A stretch of 64,000 nucleotides of DNA from Tahibacter sp042701255 (GCF_042701255.1 NZ_CP170554.1:5208001-5272000); one strand, 5' to 3'. Positions 49,747 through 59,101 are shown, numbered from the stretch's first letter. Numbers and translations are program-made. The notes: a model not told the origin generated them from the letters alone.

Positions 49747-50460
49747 TTATTCCACGTCGAAGCGCTGCAGGCTGACCGGCGACGTGCTGTTGAGCACGAG
49801 CACGAAGCGGTCGAGGCTGATCGGATAGTCGGTCTGGCCCGGGCTGGTGCCGGTCTGACGCAGATAGCCGCGGATCTGCGCGCTGGCCGCGACGACCGGC
49901 GTCGGCGCCGGCACGAAACCGGTATCGGCGAGGCGGTACCAGGTATCCGCGGAGACATTCGCCGCCGTCAGCGCCTGGCCCTGGGAACCGCCGGCCAGGA
50001 AGCCGCTGCAGCCGGCACCGGAATACAGGCGCACCTCGACGGTGGCGCTGACGCTGCCGTCGCGCGCCGTCGGCGCCGGCACGTAGAAGGCCATGCCGTA
50101 GTTGACGAAGTTGACGCTGGTCGGCTGGCTGAAATTGAAGCACTGGGCTATACCCGACGCGGCATTCGTCGTCGGCACGGCGGTCGAGATATGGATGGTC
50201 GCCGATCCCGAAGCGGGGTTGCCGTCGATGTCGGGACTCACGGCCCAGGCCGGTTCGGTGCCGGTGCCGAGCGGATCCGGCGGCAGCGACACGAACGGCT
50301 GCCAGGGCGAGAGGCTGCCGTCCATCTGCGCGTTCGGCACCAGGGTCTGCGCCTGCAGCAGCGGCGCGGCGGCGACGAGCGCCACGGCCGAGATCCGGCG
50401 CAGCAACGGCAATGCCGGCCGCACGGACGATTTCGCGCGAGCACGAGATGAATGCAGCAT
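49747..50460 (-). CDS. Secreted jelly-roll-like protein, 237 aa
   Basis: A long basic n-region and hydrophobic core (ISAVALVAAAPLLQA-QT) form the signal peptide. The mature protein (QMDGSLSPWQPFVSLPPD...) is beta-rich, with FVNYGMAFYVPAP and VEVRLYSGAGCSGFLAGG, like the carbohydrate-binding or choice-of-anchor modules seen in secreted proteins. Two Cys may pair. It is followed 12 bases later by the giant Ig-repeat gene, so the two are probably co-expressed and perhaps interact. Confidence 0.7.
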   Translation of the reverse strand: MLHSSRARAKSSVRPALPLLRRISAVALVAAAPLLQAQTLVPNAQMDGSLSPWQPFVSLPPDPLGTGTEPAWAVSPDIDGNPASGSATIHISTAVPTTNAASGIAQCFNFSQPTSVNFVNYGMAFYVPAPTARDGSVSATVEVRLYSGAGCSGFLAGGSQGQALTAANVSADTWYRLADTGFVPAPTPVVAASAQIRGYLRQTGTSPGQTDYPISLDRFVLVLNSTSPVSLQRFDVE

Positions 50461-50904
50461 CGATGTTCCCCTTCGGCTGACGCGGATCGCGCGCTGCAGC
50501 GCGCGATCCGGCGGTTGTCCGCGGAGTCTAGTCGAGGAACACCGTAAAAGGGCTTCCGGATGGTTACCTGCCGCAGGAAAAACCCGTACTTTCGCCGCTT
50601 CGGCGCGACACGAAGAGCGGATGACAGATCCGGCCGCGGTTTTGCGCTAGAGGTCGACGTCGAGTCCCGCACCCGCCCGCGGAACGATCGGGACGGCCGC
50701 CCGCAAGGCAATCGACAAAAGCCACAAATATCCTTGTGTTTTCTGCCGGCATTCGCCGTCGCGAGGCCCCGGCCGACGGCTCGCCGCCGCGATGGCCGAC
50801 GCGACAGTCCGCGGGTTGACCCGGCCCGACGCCGGCCGTACATTCCGCGCCGCTGCAAACATCCCCAGAGGCCATTTCCTTGGACAGTCACAGTCGATTG
50901 CGTA

Positions 50905-51070
50905 GCGGCTCCTGAGCCGGCGGCATCTGACCCCAAGGTCGGTCCCGTCCGCTCAGGACGGGGCCTACGTGCGTGACCTGGCATCACGCATCAGCCTCGA
51001 CATCCACGACAAGATCCGCGTACGACCCCGAGACGGTCTTTGGCGTTTCCGTTGCTTTCCGGAGATAGCC
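50905..51070 (+). promoter_or_regulatory. Structured RNA leader candidate upstream of the corA unit
   Basis: In order: GGCTC/GAGCC, GACC-CCAA-GGTC, CCCGTCC-GCTCA-GGACGGG and TGCGTGA-N7-TCACGCA, all perfect. A segment with ACGGTCTTTGG and a Shine-Dalgarno-like CCGGAG follow. I do not match it to a known riboswitch class. Control of the Mg-transport unit is inference. Confidence 0.4.
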
Positions 51071-51071
51071 A

Positions 51072-51341
51072 ATGCCCTTGAACCGTTTTCTGCTTGCCGC
51101 ACGGGCGGCGAACCCTGTTCTCCACGTCTTTCCTGCTCAGGTCGGCAACTACCGTCCTGCCGATGACGCGACGGCCACGTCGACGGGCCGCCGCCGGCCC
51201 GAAACCTCGATGCATCCGCCCTCCCCGAGCCGAACATCCCGCCTCGACGGCACGCGCCCGAGTCCGCGGCCGGACCGCGAAGGCGATCTGCCGCGATCGC
51301 TCCGGCTCGCGCCTGGCCTCGACCTTCCACTGCCGAACTGA
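51072..51341 (+). CDS. Possible leader ORF, 89 codons
   Basis: GGAG lies seven bases before the ATG and the frame follows directly on the hairpin-rich region. The N-terminus (MPLNRFLLAARAANPVLHVF) is mildly hydrophobic; the rest is Pro/Arg/Ser-rich and does not look like a folded protein. It ends 17 bases before the next gene. It may be a regulatory leader peptide, in the way corL precedes corA in Salmonella, or simply noise. Confidence 0.25.
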   Translation: MPLNRFLLAARAANPVLHVFPAQVGNYRPADDATATSTGRRRPETSMHPPSPSRTSRLDGTRPSPRPDREGDLPRSLRLAPGLDLPLPN

Positions 51342-51358
51342 TGCGCCGGAGAGCCGCC

Positions 51359-51751
51359 ATGAACATCAAGCGCCAACGCGCACCGATCAAGAAGTCCCGC
51401 CTCGAGAACGAGGTCATCCTGGCCGTGGTGATTCTCTACGTGCTGCTGTCGGCGGCGATGCTGCTGATCCACCATCTGCAGCCCGACGACGCCGCGACCA
51501 AGACCTCGTCGACGGCACCGGCCCACGACTGGTTCAGCGACGACGCCGGCGACAAGGGCACTGCCGACACGAAGTCGCCGGATGCCGCGAGAGTCCAGGC
51601 CCTGCTCGACCAGGCCGGCTATCGCGACGTGCGTGAGCTGCATCGCGAAGGCACGCGCTACCGCGCGATCGCGAGCAAGGACGGCAGGACCTGGCAGCTC
51701 GATCTGGAACTGCCGCCGCCGCTGCTGACCGCCACGCCGCTGACGCCCTGA
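51359..51751 (+). CDS. Single-pass membrane protein beside corA, 130 aa
   Basis: GGAGAG before the ATG supports the start. A basic N-terminus (MNIKRQRAPIKKSR) precedes one helix (NEVILAVVILYVLLSAAMLLI). A polar linker and a small C-terminal domain follow (LLDQAGYRDVRELHREGTRY, then DGRTWQLDLEL) that resembles PepSY-type modules and would be periplasmic. It lies 45 bases before corA and probably shares its transcript. A modulating role for the transporter is inference. Confidence 0.65.
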   Translation: MNIKRQRAPIKKSRLENEVILAVVILYVLLSAAMLLIHHLQPDDAATKTSSTAPAHDWFSDDAGDKGTADTKSPDAARVQALLDQAGYRDVRELHREGTRYRAIASKDGRTWQLDLELPPPLLTATPLTP

Positions 51752-51796
51752 GCCGCGCCTCGCTTCCGTTCGCGCGAACGCGCGCAGGAGAACCGC

Positions 51797-52765
51797 ATGA
51801 TCCGTTCCATCTTCCGCACCGACAACACGATCGAAACCCGCAGCGGCATCGCCGAGCTGCCGGCCGAAGGCTTTCTCTGGATCGACGTGGGCCAGCACGA
51901 CGACGCCGTCATGGCCGAGCTGCGGCTGCGCTACAACGTCGATCCGCAGCTGCAGAACACCAGCGTCCACGAGGACGAGGAATACGTCTATCTGTTCGCC
52001 GAACTCGTCGCGATGAACGAGCAGCGCGAGCCGTCGTTCCACAAGGTCACCTTCGTGCTCGGCGACCGCGTGCTGGTCACCCTGCACGACACGACCGAGT
52101 TCACGCCGCTGAACCGTGCGATGCAGCGTCTGGTTCGCCGGCCGCAGCAGGCGATCGATGCGAAATCGCTGCTGCGCATGATCCTGGCCGGCATCAACGA
52201 CGGCACGAGCCAGGTGATCGAACAGATCGCGAGCGACCTCGAAGCCACCGCGCACACGATCGCGCAGCTGTCGGAAGAGACCGGTACCGACGGCCGCGAG
52301 CTCGGCGTCAGCGACCTGACCGAAACCCTGCTCGAGCTCAACGGCAGCGAAGGGCTGATCTCCAACTGCCTGGAAAGCCAGCTCGCGCTGGCGCGCGTCG
52401 TGCGCTATCTCAACGGCGAAGTCGACAGCCGCCGCGAGGCCGAGCTGCAGACCCTGGTCAAGGAACTGATCCTCGACGTCAACGGCGTCAAGGAACACGC
52501 TTCGTTCGAGCACGACAAGGTGCGCTATCTGCAGAACTCGGTCGTCGGCCTGCTCAACATCAAGCAGAACCAGATCGTCAAAGTGTTCACCGTCATCACC
52601 GCGGTGTTCCTGCCGCCGACCCTCGTCGCGACGTTCTACGGCATGAATTTCGCGGTCATGCCCGAGCTCAGCCTCGCTCACGGCTTCACCTTGTCGATCG
52701 GACTGACCTTCGCCGCGGCCTTGCTGCCGCTGATCTACATCAAGCGCAAGGGCTGGCTGCGCTGA
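51797..52765 (+). CDS. corA: CorA-family magnesium/divalent cation channel
   Basis: AGGAG six bases before the ATG gives a strong start. The cytoplasmic N-terminal domain and long stalk helix (residues about 1-255) are followed by two C-terminal helices with the family signature YGMNF between helix 1 and the periplasmic loop (FYGMNFAVMPEL), ending in the basic IYIKRKGWLR. It forms pentameric channels for Mg2+, Co2+ or Ni2+. The loop reads AVMPEL rather than the classic MPEL context of E. coli (MGMNFEFMPEL), a normal variant. A 14-bp hairpin follows. Confidence 0.92.
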   Translation: MIRSIFRTDNTIETRSGIAELPAEGFLWIDVGQHDDAVMAELRLRYNVDPQLQNTSVHEDEEYVYLFAELVAMNEQREPSFHKVTFVLGDRVLVTLHDTTEFTPLNRAMQRLVRRPQQAIDAKSLLRMILAGINDGTSQVIEQIASDLEATAHTIAQLSEETGTDGRELGVSDLTETLLELNGSEGLISNCLESQLALARVVRYLNGEVDSRREAELQTLVKELILDVNGVKEHASFEHDKVRYLQNSVVGLLNIKQNQIVKVFTVITAVFLPPTLVATFYGMNFAVMPELSLAHGFTLSIGLTFAAALLPLIYIKRKGWLR

Positions 52766-52853
52766 AGCCGGCACGAGCTCGGACGATCAAGCGTTGCAGT
52801 TCGGCGAAGTGTCCGCAGCCACCGGCGACGCGGACGGCGGCGAGCGGCACGAA

Positions 52854-52885
52854 GGAACCGGGACGGCGATGGCCGTCCCGGTTCC
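52854..52885. terminator. 14-bp perfect hairpin between convergent genes
   Basis: GGAACCGGGACGGC pairs with GCCGTCCCGGTTCC around GATG. It lies 88 bases after corA and 22 bases from the stop of the converging 52907 gene; it could serve both. Confidence 0.65.
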
Positions 52886-52906
52886 GCTGACGTCGAAGCC
52901 TGGGAA

Positions 52907-54334
52907 TCAGCCGCCGAGTCCGTCCTGGAACACCACGTCGGCCTGCAGGCGCGAGGCGACGCCGCGCACCATCATCGGCGGGTTGCCTTCGGCCGGAAAC
53001 CCGTTGTTGCCGACGACGATGGCCTGACCGGACTGCAGGGTCAGCGCCGTCGCGTCGGAGAACAGGTTGGTTCCGCTCGTCGGCAGCAGCGCGACACCTG
53101 CATCGCCGAAGCCCGCATCCGGCGTGCCGTCCACGAGCACGCGGCCGGCGAGGAATTGCGCCGGTGATGTCGGACTGGAATCGTTCGTCGTCGCCGTATA
53201 GACCAGACGGCCGTCGTTCTGCACGGCGAGTCCGGTCGCACGCTGCCAGGCATAACCCGGGCGCGGCTGCAGCAGGCGATAGCCCGGCGTGGCCTCGTCG
53301 CCGAAGCCGAGGTCCGCGCGTCCCTGCGGTGTGAAGCGCGCGAGGAACGGCCGCGAATAGCTGCCCTGGCCGTCCATGTAGTCGCCGGCGAGGACGATGC
53401 GGCCGTCATGCAGCACTTCCACCGCCGCGAAGCTGCTGTCGATCGACTTGATCCATCCCGGCTCGAACACTTCCCAGCCGCCGCCGGCGAAATCCACGTC
53501 CGGCCGGCCGTCGGCATTCAGCCGTGCCAGCGAGAACGCGTTGACGAACGGATTTCGCCCCTGCCAGCCGGCGACGATGACGGCATCGTCGGCTCCGATC
53601 GCGACGCTGCGCATGCCGCCGTAATTGTCGACCGGCTCGCCGTCCTGCATTTCGACGAACTCGACCACGCCGTCGCCGCCGAAATTCGCATCGGGCGCGC
53701 CGGTCGCCGCCTCCAGGCGTGCGACGAAGCCGCGATACAGCGGCATCTGTCCGCGCTGCTGTCCCGCAACGACGATGCGCCCCTGCGAATCCAGCGCCGC
53801 GTCGTCGATCAGGCTGGCCGGCAGACGCGCGACGCCGCGCTGACCGTAGTCCTGCACCAGTGCGCCGGCGGCATCGATTTTCAAGGTGAAGCCGGCCGTT
53901 TCGCTGCCGGCCTCGAAATGCCCCGCGACGATCGCACCGCCACCGGGCAGCAGGGCGATCGAACGGGCTTCCTCGACGCGCGCGCCGGGACTGAAGTCCG
54001 GATAGATCATCAGGCCCGGATGCAGCGGATCGTCGCCGAAGGATTCGTCGATGCTGCCGTCGGGGCGCAGCTTGGCCACGGCGACGCGGAAGTCCGGCTC
54101 CTGCGGCTGCAGCGGCCGGCGCTTGTGGCGATAGCCGGTCAGCAGAATGCTGCCGTCGGGCAAGGTGGCCGCCGCGTTGAAGCGGATCTCGTGCATCTCC
54201 TGGCCGTCGGGCTCGAACGCCTGTTGCCCGGCCACGCCGAAGGAAAGGTCCAGCGCACCGTCCTGCGCCGGGGCCGCGACAGCGGCACCCAGCAGCAGCG
54301 CGGCCAGCGCGCCTCTGAGGTAGTTCATCTTCAT
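52907..54334 (-). CDS. Secreted delta-60 repeat beta-propeller-like protein
   Basis: The start MKMNYLRGALAALLLG has AGGGAC four bases upstream and gives a signal peptide cleaved near AAPAQ. The body has about seven delta-60 (DUF5122) repeats, recognisable from LDLSFGVAGQQAF, DGSILLTGYRHK, PDGSIDESFGDD, LPGGGAIVAGHF and NADGRPDVDFAGGG. These repeats form propeller-like surface proteins of unknown function. The last residues, QADVVFQDGLGG, are a variant of the IFxDGFE tail of the CotH-like protein. Length 475 aa. Monocistronic. Confidence 0.85.
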   Translation of the reverse strand: MKMNYLRGALAALLLGAAVAAPAQDGALDLSFGVAGQQAFEPDGQEMHEIRFNAAATLPDGSILLTGYRHKRRPLQPQEPDFRVAVAKLRPDGSIDESFGDDPLHPGLMIYPDFSPGARVEEARSIALLPGGGAIVAGHFEAGSETAGFTLKIDAAGALVQDYGQRGVARLPASLIDDAALDSQGRIVVAGQQRGQMPLYRGFVARLEAATGAPDANFGGDGVVEFVEMQDGEPVDNYGGMRSVAIGADDAVIVAGWQGRNPFVNAFSLARLNADGRPDVDFAGGGWEVFEPGWIKSIDSSFAAVEVLHDGRIVLAGDYMDGQGSYSRPFLARFTPQGRADLGFGDEATPGYRLLQPRPGYAWQRATGLAVQNDGRLVYTATTNDSSPTSPAQFLAGRVLVDGTPDAGFGDAGVALLPTSGTNLFSDATALTLQSGQAIVVGNNGFPAEGNPPMMVRGVASRLQADVVFQDGLGG

Positions 54335-54963
54335 GCTTGTCCCTGATTGAGAAAAACGGCAGAAAATCCTGCCGCTCAGGCAGACGGAACCGGGCGCCGC
54401 AGGCCGCCATGACCGCAATTCCGGCAACCTGCCCGGAGGCGCTTCGCGACGACGACGCAGCGGTCCATGGCGGAGCGGCGGGCCGCGGCCGCAGCAGCGC
54501 ACGACTTCCGGAACGATGCCGATGACCGCGGCTCGGGTCGCGATGACGCGGCCTTGGCCGCTGCGTCGCGTTCGACATTCGTCGGCGAGGCATCGGCCAG
54601 GCGGATCCCGCACGCAGGCGGAAGCCGATGCCGCAGTCGTTCATCCGCGCGTTTTTCACCGTAGTCCGCTACGCCGCCCGTCGCGGCAGGAACGCCCGGG
54701 GGCTCGTCGTCCTACCGGACCACCCAATGACGCGGAAGGCAAATAAGCGACATGTAACCTTTTCAGGTTATTTCGGCGCCCGCCCGATCTTCGTAGCCTA
54801 AGCGTCCGAGCGATCGCCACGCCCCGGTCGCCGCCGCATCGTCAGCCGCACTCGTGCTCGTGCCGCCACAAGGTGGCGCGGCGCTGCTGCGCGCCGCAGA
54901 ACCTCCCGCCTTGCGTTCCACCGCGTGACCCTGAAGCTCGAATCCACATCCAGGAGCCTGCTC
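54335..54963. other. Divergent intergenic region, no gene seen
   Basis: About 630 bases between divergent genes. It contains a perfect TAACCT-TTTC-AGGTTA inverted repeat at 54755-54770 in a locally AT-richer patch, which may be an operator. Overlapping open frames are not supported by ribosome-binding sites. Confidence 0.4.
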
Positions 54964-55476
54964 ATGTCGAACGACAAACTGACCCCTTCACTTCACGAGC
55001 CGCACTTCGTGCCGTCCGGCCCGCCGCAGCCGCTCGTGGCCGGCGAAGCCTTCGTGGCCGCTCCCGACACCTGGTACAACCTGCTGGTCACCTACAAGGA
55101 CAGAAGAGGCAACAAGACCGAAGGCCTGATGTATCCGCTGGGTTCGAATCCGTCGACGTCGTTCTACGAGTACATGGTCCTCGGCAGCAGCCCCGACGGG
55201 CTTCCGCCGATGAAGGTCAAGCTGCACCCGCCCGATGCGAACGGCTGGTCGACGTGGGAGATGCACGACGGCAACTACCTGAGCCTGAAGGCGACCGGCT
55301 GGCTGTATCGCTCTTCGCACTATCCGATCGGTTTCCGCATCGTCGACGGCCGCCTCTACAACGCGTACTGGGGCGGCCCGGCCGGCTCGACCTGGCGCGA
55401 CGCGTTCGTTCCCAGCGCCTGCTACACGGGCCAGGGACTCGACGAATTCACCTGCAAGCTGATTCCGGCGCCGTAA
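54964..55476 (+). CDS. Hypothetical protein, 170 aa
   Basis: AGGAG seven bases before the ATG supports MSNDKLTPSLHEPHF. The sequence is rich in aromatics and Gly/Pro turns (DTWYNLLVTYKDRRGNKTEG, NGWSTWEMHDGNYLSLKATG, YPIGFRIVDGRLYNAYWGGP), suggesting an all-beta fold, perhaps lectin-like or a beta-trefoil. No signal peptide. Two Cys occur near the C-terminus. I recognise no family. It ends just before a 14-bp hairpin. Confidence 0.65.
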   Translation: MSNDKLTPSLHEPHFVPSGPPQPLVAGEAFVAAPDTWYNLLVTYKDRRGNKTEGLMYPLGSNPSTSFYEYMVLGSSPDGLPPMKVKLHPPDANGWSTWEMHDGNYLSLKATGWLYRSSHYPIGFRIVDGRLYNAYWGGPAGSTWRDAFVPSACYTGQGLDEFTCKLIPAP

Positions 55477-55982
55477 CCGCGCCACGGCGAATCACCCGGC
55501 CGCGGCGTGAAGTCGTCGCGGCCGGGTGATCATCGCTGGACGTCGCGCGGCGGGGACGTCGCCTCGCCTGATCGCAGTACCCGCGCGGCATTGCCCCGCA
55601 AACGGCCGGAGCATCGTCCGGCACGCTCCTTCGCCCACATGCGCTGACCGAGCCTCAGCCGTTGCCGCCGCCGGTTCGATCCCGAACCGACACGGCGTCT
55701 TCGTTGATTTCCAGGCTGTCGTGGCCGAATGCATTGCCTGCGCCCGACGCAGCGGGCGTTACGCCTTCATCCGGCAACCTGGCCGGCGCTGGGTAACATA
55801 CGCATCGGCCTTGCGCTGGATCCCTCGGGCATGCCGCAATGCGGGTCCGGTTCCCGGCCGCTGTGCTATCGGTGCGATCGTCAGATCGGCCGCTCCGGCC
55901 AGACCACGGCCTCCGGCGCCCGGCCCTTTGCCTGCGCCGCCGGCCGCACGCTAACATTCAAACAATCGTTTGAGGCCCATCG
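55477..55982. other. Intergenic stretch with hairpin, no gene seen
   Basis: It holds the hairpin at 55491-55530. The remaining 450 bases show only compositional open frames. GAGG before the ATG at 55983 is the ribosome-binding site of the next gene. Confidence 0.45.
55491..55530. terminator. 14-bp perfect hairpin after the 54964 gene
   Basis: ATCACCCGGCCGCG pairs with CGCGGCCGGGTGAT across a 12-base loop, 14 bases after the stop. No U-tract. Confidence 0.6.
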
Positions 55983-56456
55983 ATGAAGCTGTCGCATCCG
56001 ATCCGCGTCGCGTTCGTACTCGCCTGTCTCAGCCTGCTCGCCGCCTGCGGCGGCGGCAAGCCGGTCCGCCGCATCAACCCGCCGACCCTGAGCATCCAGC
56101 AGTTGGCCGTACAGGCCGACGGGCGCTGGCTGCTCGAGTTGCGCGTACAGAATTTCAGCACCGTGCCGATGCGCTTCGACACGCTCGAAGCCGGCCTGGA
56201 AATCGAGGGCAGCAACGTCGGCGCGGTGTTCCTGCGTCCGGCGATCGAAATACCGGGCCAGTCGGCCGACATCGTCGAAGCCACCCTGTCGCCGGGCCAC
56301 GATGCGGCGACGCGCCTGGCCGAAGCCGCCCGCGACGGCAGCGTCGGCTATCAGCTGCGCGGCACCATCGAAACCGGCGAGCCGGCCAAGAAATTCCCGC
56401 TGAGCCAGTCCAGCCGGCTGTCGCCGGTGCCGGGCCGGCCCAATACCTATCGTTGA
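55983..56456 (+). CDS. LEA14-like (WHy-domain) lipoprotein
   Basis: GAGG seven bases upstream and a lipobox LLAAC (MKLSHPIRVAFVLACLSLLA) define a lipoprotein with Cys22 as lipid site and Gly at +2. The mature domain (LSIQQLAVQADGRWLLELRV, then QNFSTVPMRFDTLEAGLEIE) fits the LEA type 2/WHy fold, a beta-sandwich linked to desiccation tolerance or envelope binding. It lies 17 bases before the acyl-CoA dehydrogenase gene and may share its transcript, although no functional link is apparent. Confidence 0.8.
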   Translation: MKLSHPIRVAFVLACLSLLAACGGGKPVRRINPPTLSIQQLAVQADGRWLLELRVQNFSTVPMRFDTLEAGLEIEGSNVGAVFLRPAIEIPGQSADIVEATLSPGHDAATRLAEAARDGSVGYQLRGTIETGEPAKKFPLSQSSRLSPVPGRPNTYR

Positions 56457-56473
56457 CGACCAAAGGTTGACCC

Positions 56474-58261
56474 ATGAGCAAGTACGCCGCTCCGCTGACC
56501 GATATGCGCTTTGCCCTGTTCGACGTGCTCGGGGCCGAAGCCCTGTTCGCCCGCCTGCCCGGCGGCGACGCAGCGACGCGCGACGTGTGCGACGCCGTGC
56601 TCGATGAAGCCGCGCGCTTCGCCGAGCAGGTGCTCGCTCCGCTGAACCAGCCCGGCGACCAGGAAGGCTGCCACTTCGCCGACGGCGTCGTGACCACGCC
56701 CAAGGGCTTCCGCGAAGCCTATACGCAGTTCTGCGACGGCGGCTGGCCGGCGCTGAATGCGCCGGAACAGTACGGCGGCCAGCACGTGCCCGAGGCGATC
56801 GGTGCGGCGGTCAAGGAAATGCTCGACTCGGCCAACCTGTCCTGGGCGAACTTTCCGCTGCTGTCGCACGGCGCGTCCGAAGCGCTGAAGCAGCACGGCG
56901 AGGAATGGCAGCGCGAAGTGTTCCTCAAGCCCATCGTCTCGGGCCGCTGGACCGGCACCATGTGCCTGACCGAACCGCACTGCGGTACCGACCTCGGCCT
57001 GCTCAAGACCAAGGCCGAACCGGCCGCCGACGGCAGCTACCGCATCACCGGCACGAAGATCTTCATCACCGCCGGCGAGCACGACCTCGCCGACAACATC
57101 GTGCATCTCGTGCTCGCGCGCCTGCCGGATGCGCCGGCCGGCACCAAGGGCATCTCGCTGTTCATCGTGCCCAAGTTCAAGGTCGCCCGCGACGGCACGG
57201 TCGGCGCGCGCAACGCGCTGGCCTGCGGCTCGATCGAGCACAAGATGGGCATCAAGGGCTCGGCCACCTGCGTCATGAATTTCGACGGTGCCGAGGGCTA
57301 TCTGATCGGCCAGCCGAACAAGGGCCTCAATGCGATGTTCACCATGATGAACACCGCGCGCATCGCCGTCGGCTACCAGGGCCTGGCCCTGACCGAACGC
57401 GCCTACCAGAACGCGCTGGCCTATGCGCGCGACCGTCTGCAGATGCGTTCGCTCAGCGGCCCCAAGCGCCCGGACAAGCCGGCCGATCCGCTGATCGTGC
57501 ATCCGGACATCCGCCGCATGCTGCTGACCCAGAAAGCGTTCGCCGAAGGCGGCCGCGTGCTCGGCTACTACGCGGCGCTGCTCGTCGACGTGATCGAGCG
57601 CAGCGAGGACGCCGCCGAACGCCAGCGCGCCGACGAGCTGCTCGGCTTCCTGACGCCGATCGTCAAGGCGCTGCTGACCGAGACCGCGCAGGAATCCACC
57701 TATTGCGCCGTGCAGATCTTCGGCGGCCACGGCTACATCGCCGAATGGGGCATGGAGCAGTTCGCGCGCGACGTGCGCATCACGACGATCTACGAGGGCA
57801 CCACGCAGATCCAGGCGCTGGACCTGCTCGGCCGCAAGATCATGCAGCTGCAGGGCGCCGGCCTGCGCCATTTCGTCGAGGAGATCAGCGCGTTCTGCCA
57901 TGCGCAGCAGGCCAATCCCGAACTCGTCGAGTTCATCAAGCCGCTGGCCGAGCTGACCCAGGAATGGATCGGGCTGACCCAGGAGATCGGCCGCAAGGCC
58001 ATAGGCGACGCCGAGGAAATGGGCGCGGCCGCGGTCGACTACCTGTTCTACGCCGGCTACATCGCGCTGGCGTATTTCTGGGCGCGCAGCGTCGCGGCGG
58101 CCGACGCCTCGGCCGGTCACGGCGCCGAGTTCAAGCAGTCCAAGCGGCTGACCGCGCGGTTCTACTACTCGCGCATCCTGCCGCGCACGCGCGGCCACAT
58201 CGCGGCGATCCGCGCCGGTGCGGCCAGCCTCATGGAAATGCCCGACGCGCTGTTCGGCTGA
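56474..58261 (+). CDS. Acyl-CoA dehydrogenase with C-terminal extension
   Basis: A four-domain FAD enzyme of 595 aa. It has an N-terminal extension and helical domain, a middle beta domain with MCLTEPHCGTDLGLLKTKAE and GTKIFITAGEHDL, and a C-terminal helical domain with IFGGHGYIAEWGMEQFARDV and the catalytic-region YEGTTQIQALDLLGRKI. A final acyl-CoA dehydrogenase C-terminal (Z-domain) helix bundle completes it. This is the FadE/DmdC-like class that oxidises medium or long acyl-CoAs or related thioesters. AAAGG lies seven bases before the ATG. Substrate undetermined. Confidence 0.92.
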   Translation: MSKYAAPLTDMRFALFDVLGAEALFARLPGGDAATRDVCDAVLDEAARFAEQVLAPLNQPGDQEGCHFADGVVTTPKGFREAYTQFCDGGWPALNAPEQYGGQHVPEAIGAAVKEMLDSANLSWANFPLLSHGASEALKQHGEEWQREVFLKPIVSGRWTGTMCLTEPHCGTDLGLLKTKAEPAADGSYRITGTKIFITAGEHDLADNIVHLVLARLPDAPAGTKGISLFIVPKFKVARDGTVGARNALACGSIEHKMGIKGSATCVMNFDGAEGYLIGQPNKGLNAMFTMMNTARIAVGYQGLALTERAYQNALAYARDRLQMRSLSGPKRPDKPADPLIVHPDIRRMLLTQKAFAEGGRVLGYYAALLVDVIERSEDAAERQRADELLGFLTPIVKALLTETAQESTYCAVQIFGGHGYIAEWGMEQFARDVRITTIYEGTTQIQALDLLGRKIMQLQGAGLRHFVEEISAFCHAQQANPELVEFIKPLAELTQEWIGLTQEIGRKAIGDAEEMGAAAVDYLFYAGYIALAYFWARSVAAADASAGHGAEFKQSKRLTARFYYSRILPRTRGHIAAIRAGAASLMEMPDALFG

Positions 58262-58426
58262 CCTGTACGCGCAGCGCGGCCGCCGCCGCGCTGCGCTCTT
58301 TCCGGTGCCGGACGCATCATCCCGACATCGAGGGCTGGCGCGGCGGCCCGTGCTTCCGCTAATTTGCGCCTACCGCGGCCGGGCGGAGCGCAGGCCGCGG
58401 ATACATCCACCATCGATACTGCGACC

Positions 58427-58906
58427 ATGGACCAAGAATCCGGCATCCACATCCGCCTGGCCGATGCGGGCGACGACGATTTCATCCTGAGCCTGGTCGA
58501 TCGTTTCGTGGATTTCGAGCTGCCGCGCTGGCGCCGCCGCGGCGAGACCGCCGAAGGCATACGCCGGGACATCGCCCGTCACCTGCGTGAACAGCCGGCC
58601 GGATCGCACCTGTTCGTGGCCGAGGACGACGACGGCGAGCGCGTCGGCTTCCTGCATCTGCAGCTCATGACGGATTTCTTCACGGGCGCGCAGAACTGCC
58701 ATATCTCCGACCTGGTCACCGCGCCGGGCCACGACGGCAAGGGCGTCGGCAGCGCCCTGCTCGCCTACAGCGAACGCTTCGCCCGCGAACATCACTGCCG
58801 CCACGTCACCCTGGCCGTGTTCGAAGGCAACGCCCGCGCGCGTTCCCTCTACGAGCGCAAAGGCTACGGCGTGGAATTGTTGCGTATGACCAAGCCGGTC
58901 AAATAA
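58427..58906 (+). CDS. GNAT-family N-acetyltransferase
   Basis: The GNAT fold of 159 aa is complete: IRLADAGDDDFILSLVDRF at the N-terminus, GERVGFLHLQLMTDFFTG (strands 2-4), the acetyl-CoA-binding SDLVTAPGHDGKGVGSALLA (motif A) and the terminal NARARSLYERKGYGVELLRM (motif B). It would acetylate a small amine or protein terminus with acetyl-CoA. It stands alone, about 165 bases after the acyl-CoA dehydrogenase. Confidence 0.88.
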   Translation: MDQESGIHIRLADAGDDDFILSLVDRFVDFELPRWRRRGETAEGIRRDIARHLREQPAGSHLFVAEDDDGERVGFLHLQLMTDFFTGAQNCHISDLVTAPGHDGKGVGSALLAYSERFAREHHCRHVTLAVFEGNARARSLYERKGYGVELLRMTKPVK

Positions 58907-59101
58907 GCCGGTCGGCCGCGCAGTTCTCTCACGCCGCGGCAATCGCCGAGGCATACAATCGGCGCCGGGCCGGCCGGGGGGCGGCACGCCCACGGTGTTG
59001 CCGCCCGCAATAGGTTCGGCCGCCTTTATGCGCTTTGCCGGTTGGCACGGTCCGCGTTCACCGCGGTGTCACCATCACCCTACTCCCACAGGGACATGCC
59101 C

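Larger units (their letters stand above)
50461..51358. other. Long upstream region with a hairpin-rich leader
   Basis: No firm gene lies in these 900 bases. From 50905 to 51070 there are four consecutive hairpins (separate entry), followed by a short frame from 51072 with GGAG upstream. It precedes the small membrane-protein gene at 51359 and corA. Confidence 0.5.

Noticed and set aside
45055..50451. A 1798-codon open frame on the plus strand opposite the Ig-repeat gene
   Set aside because: It is a shadow of the tandem repeats; its translation is Arg/Asp/Gly/Ala-rich, lacks a plausible fold and runs through two genes and their intergenic gap.
50560..50976. Open frames on both strands between the jelly-roll gene and corA as real genes
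   Set aside because: None has a convincing ribosome-binding site or protein-like composition, and part of the region folds into strong hairpins.
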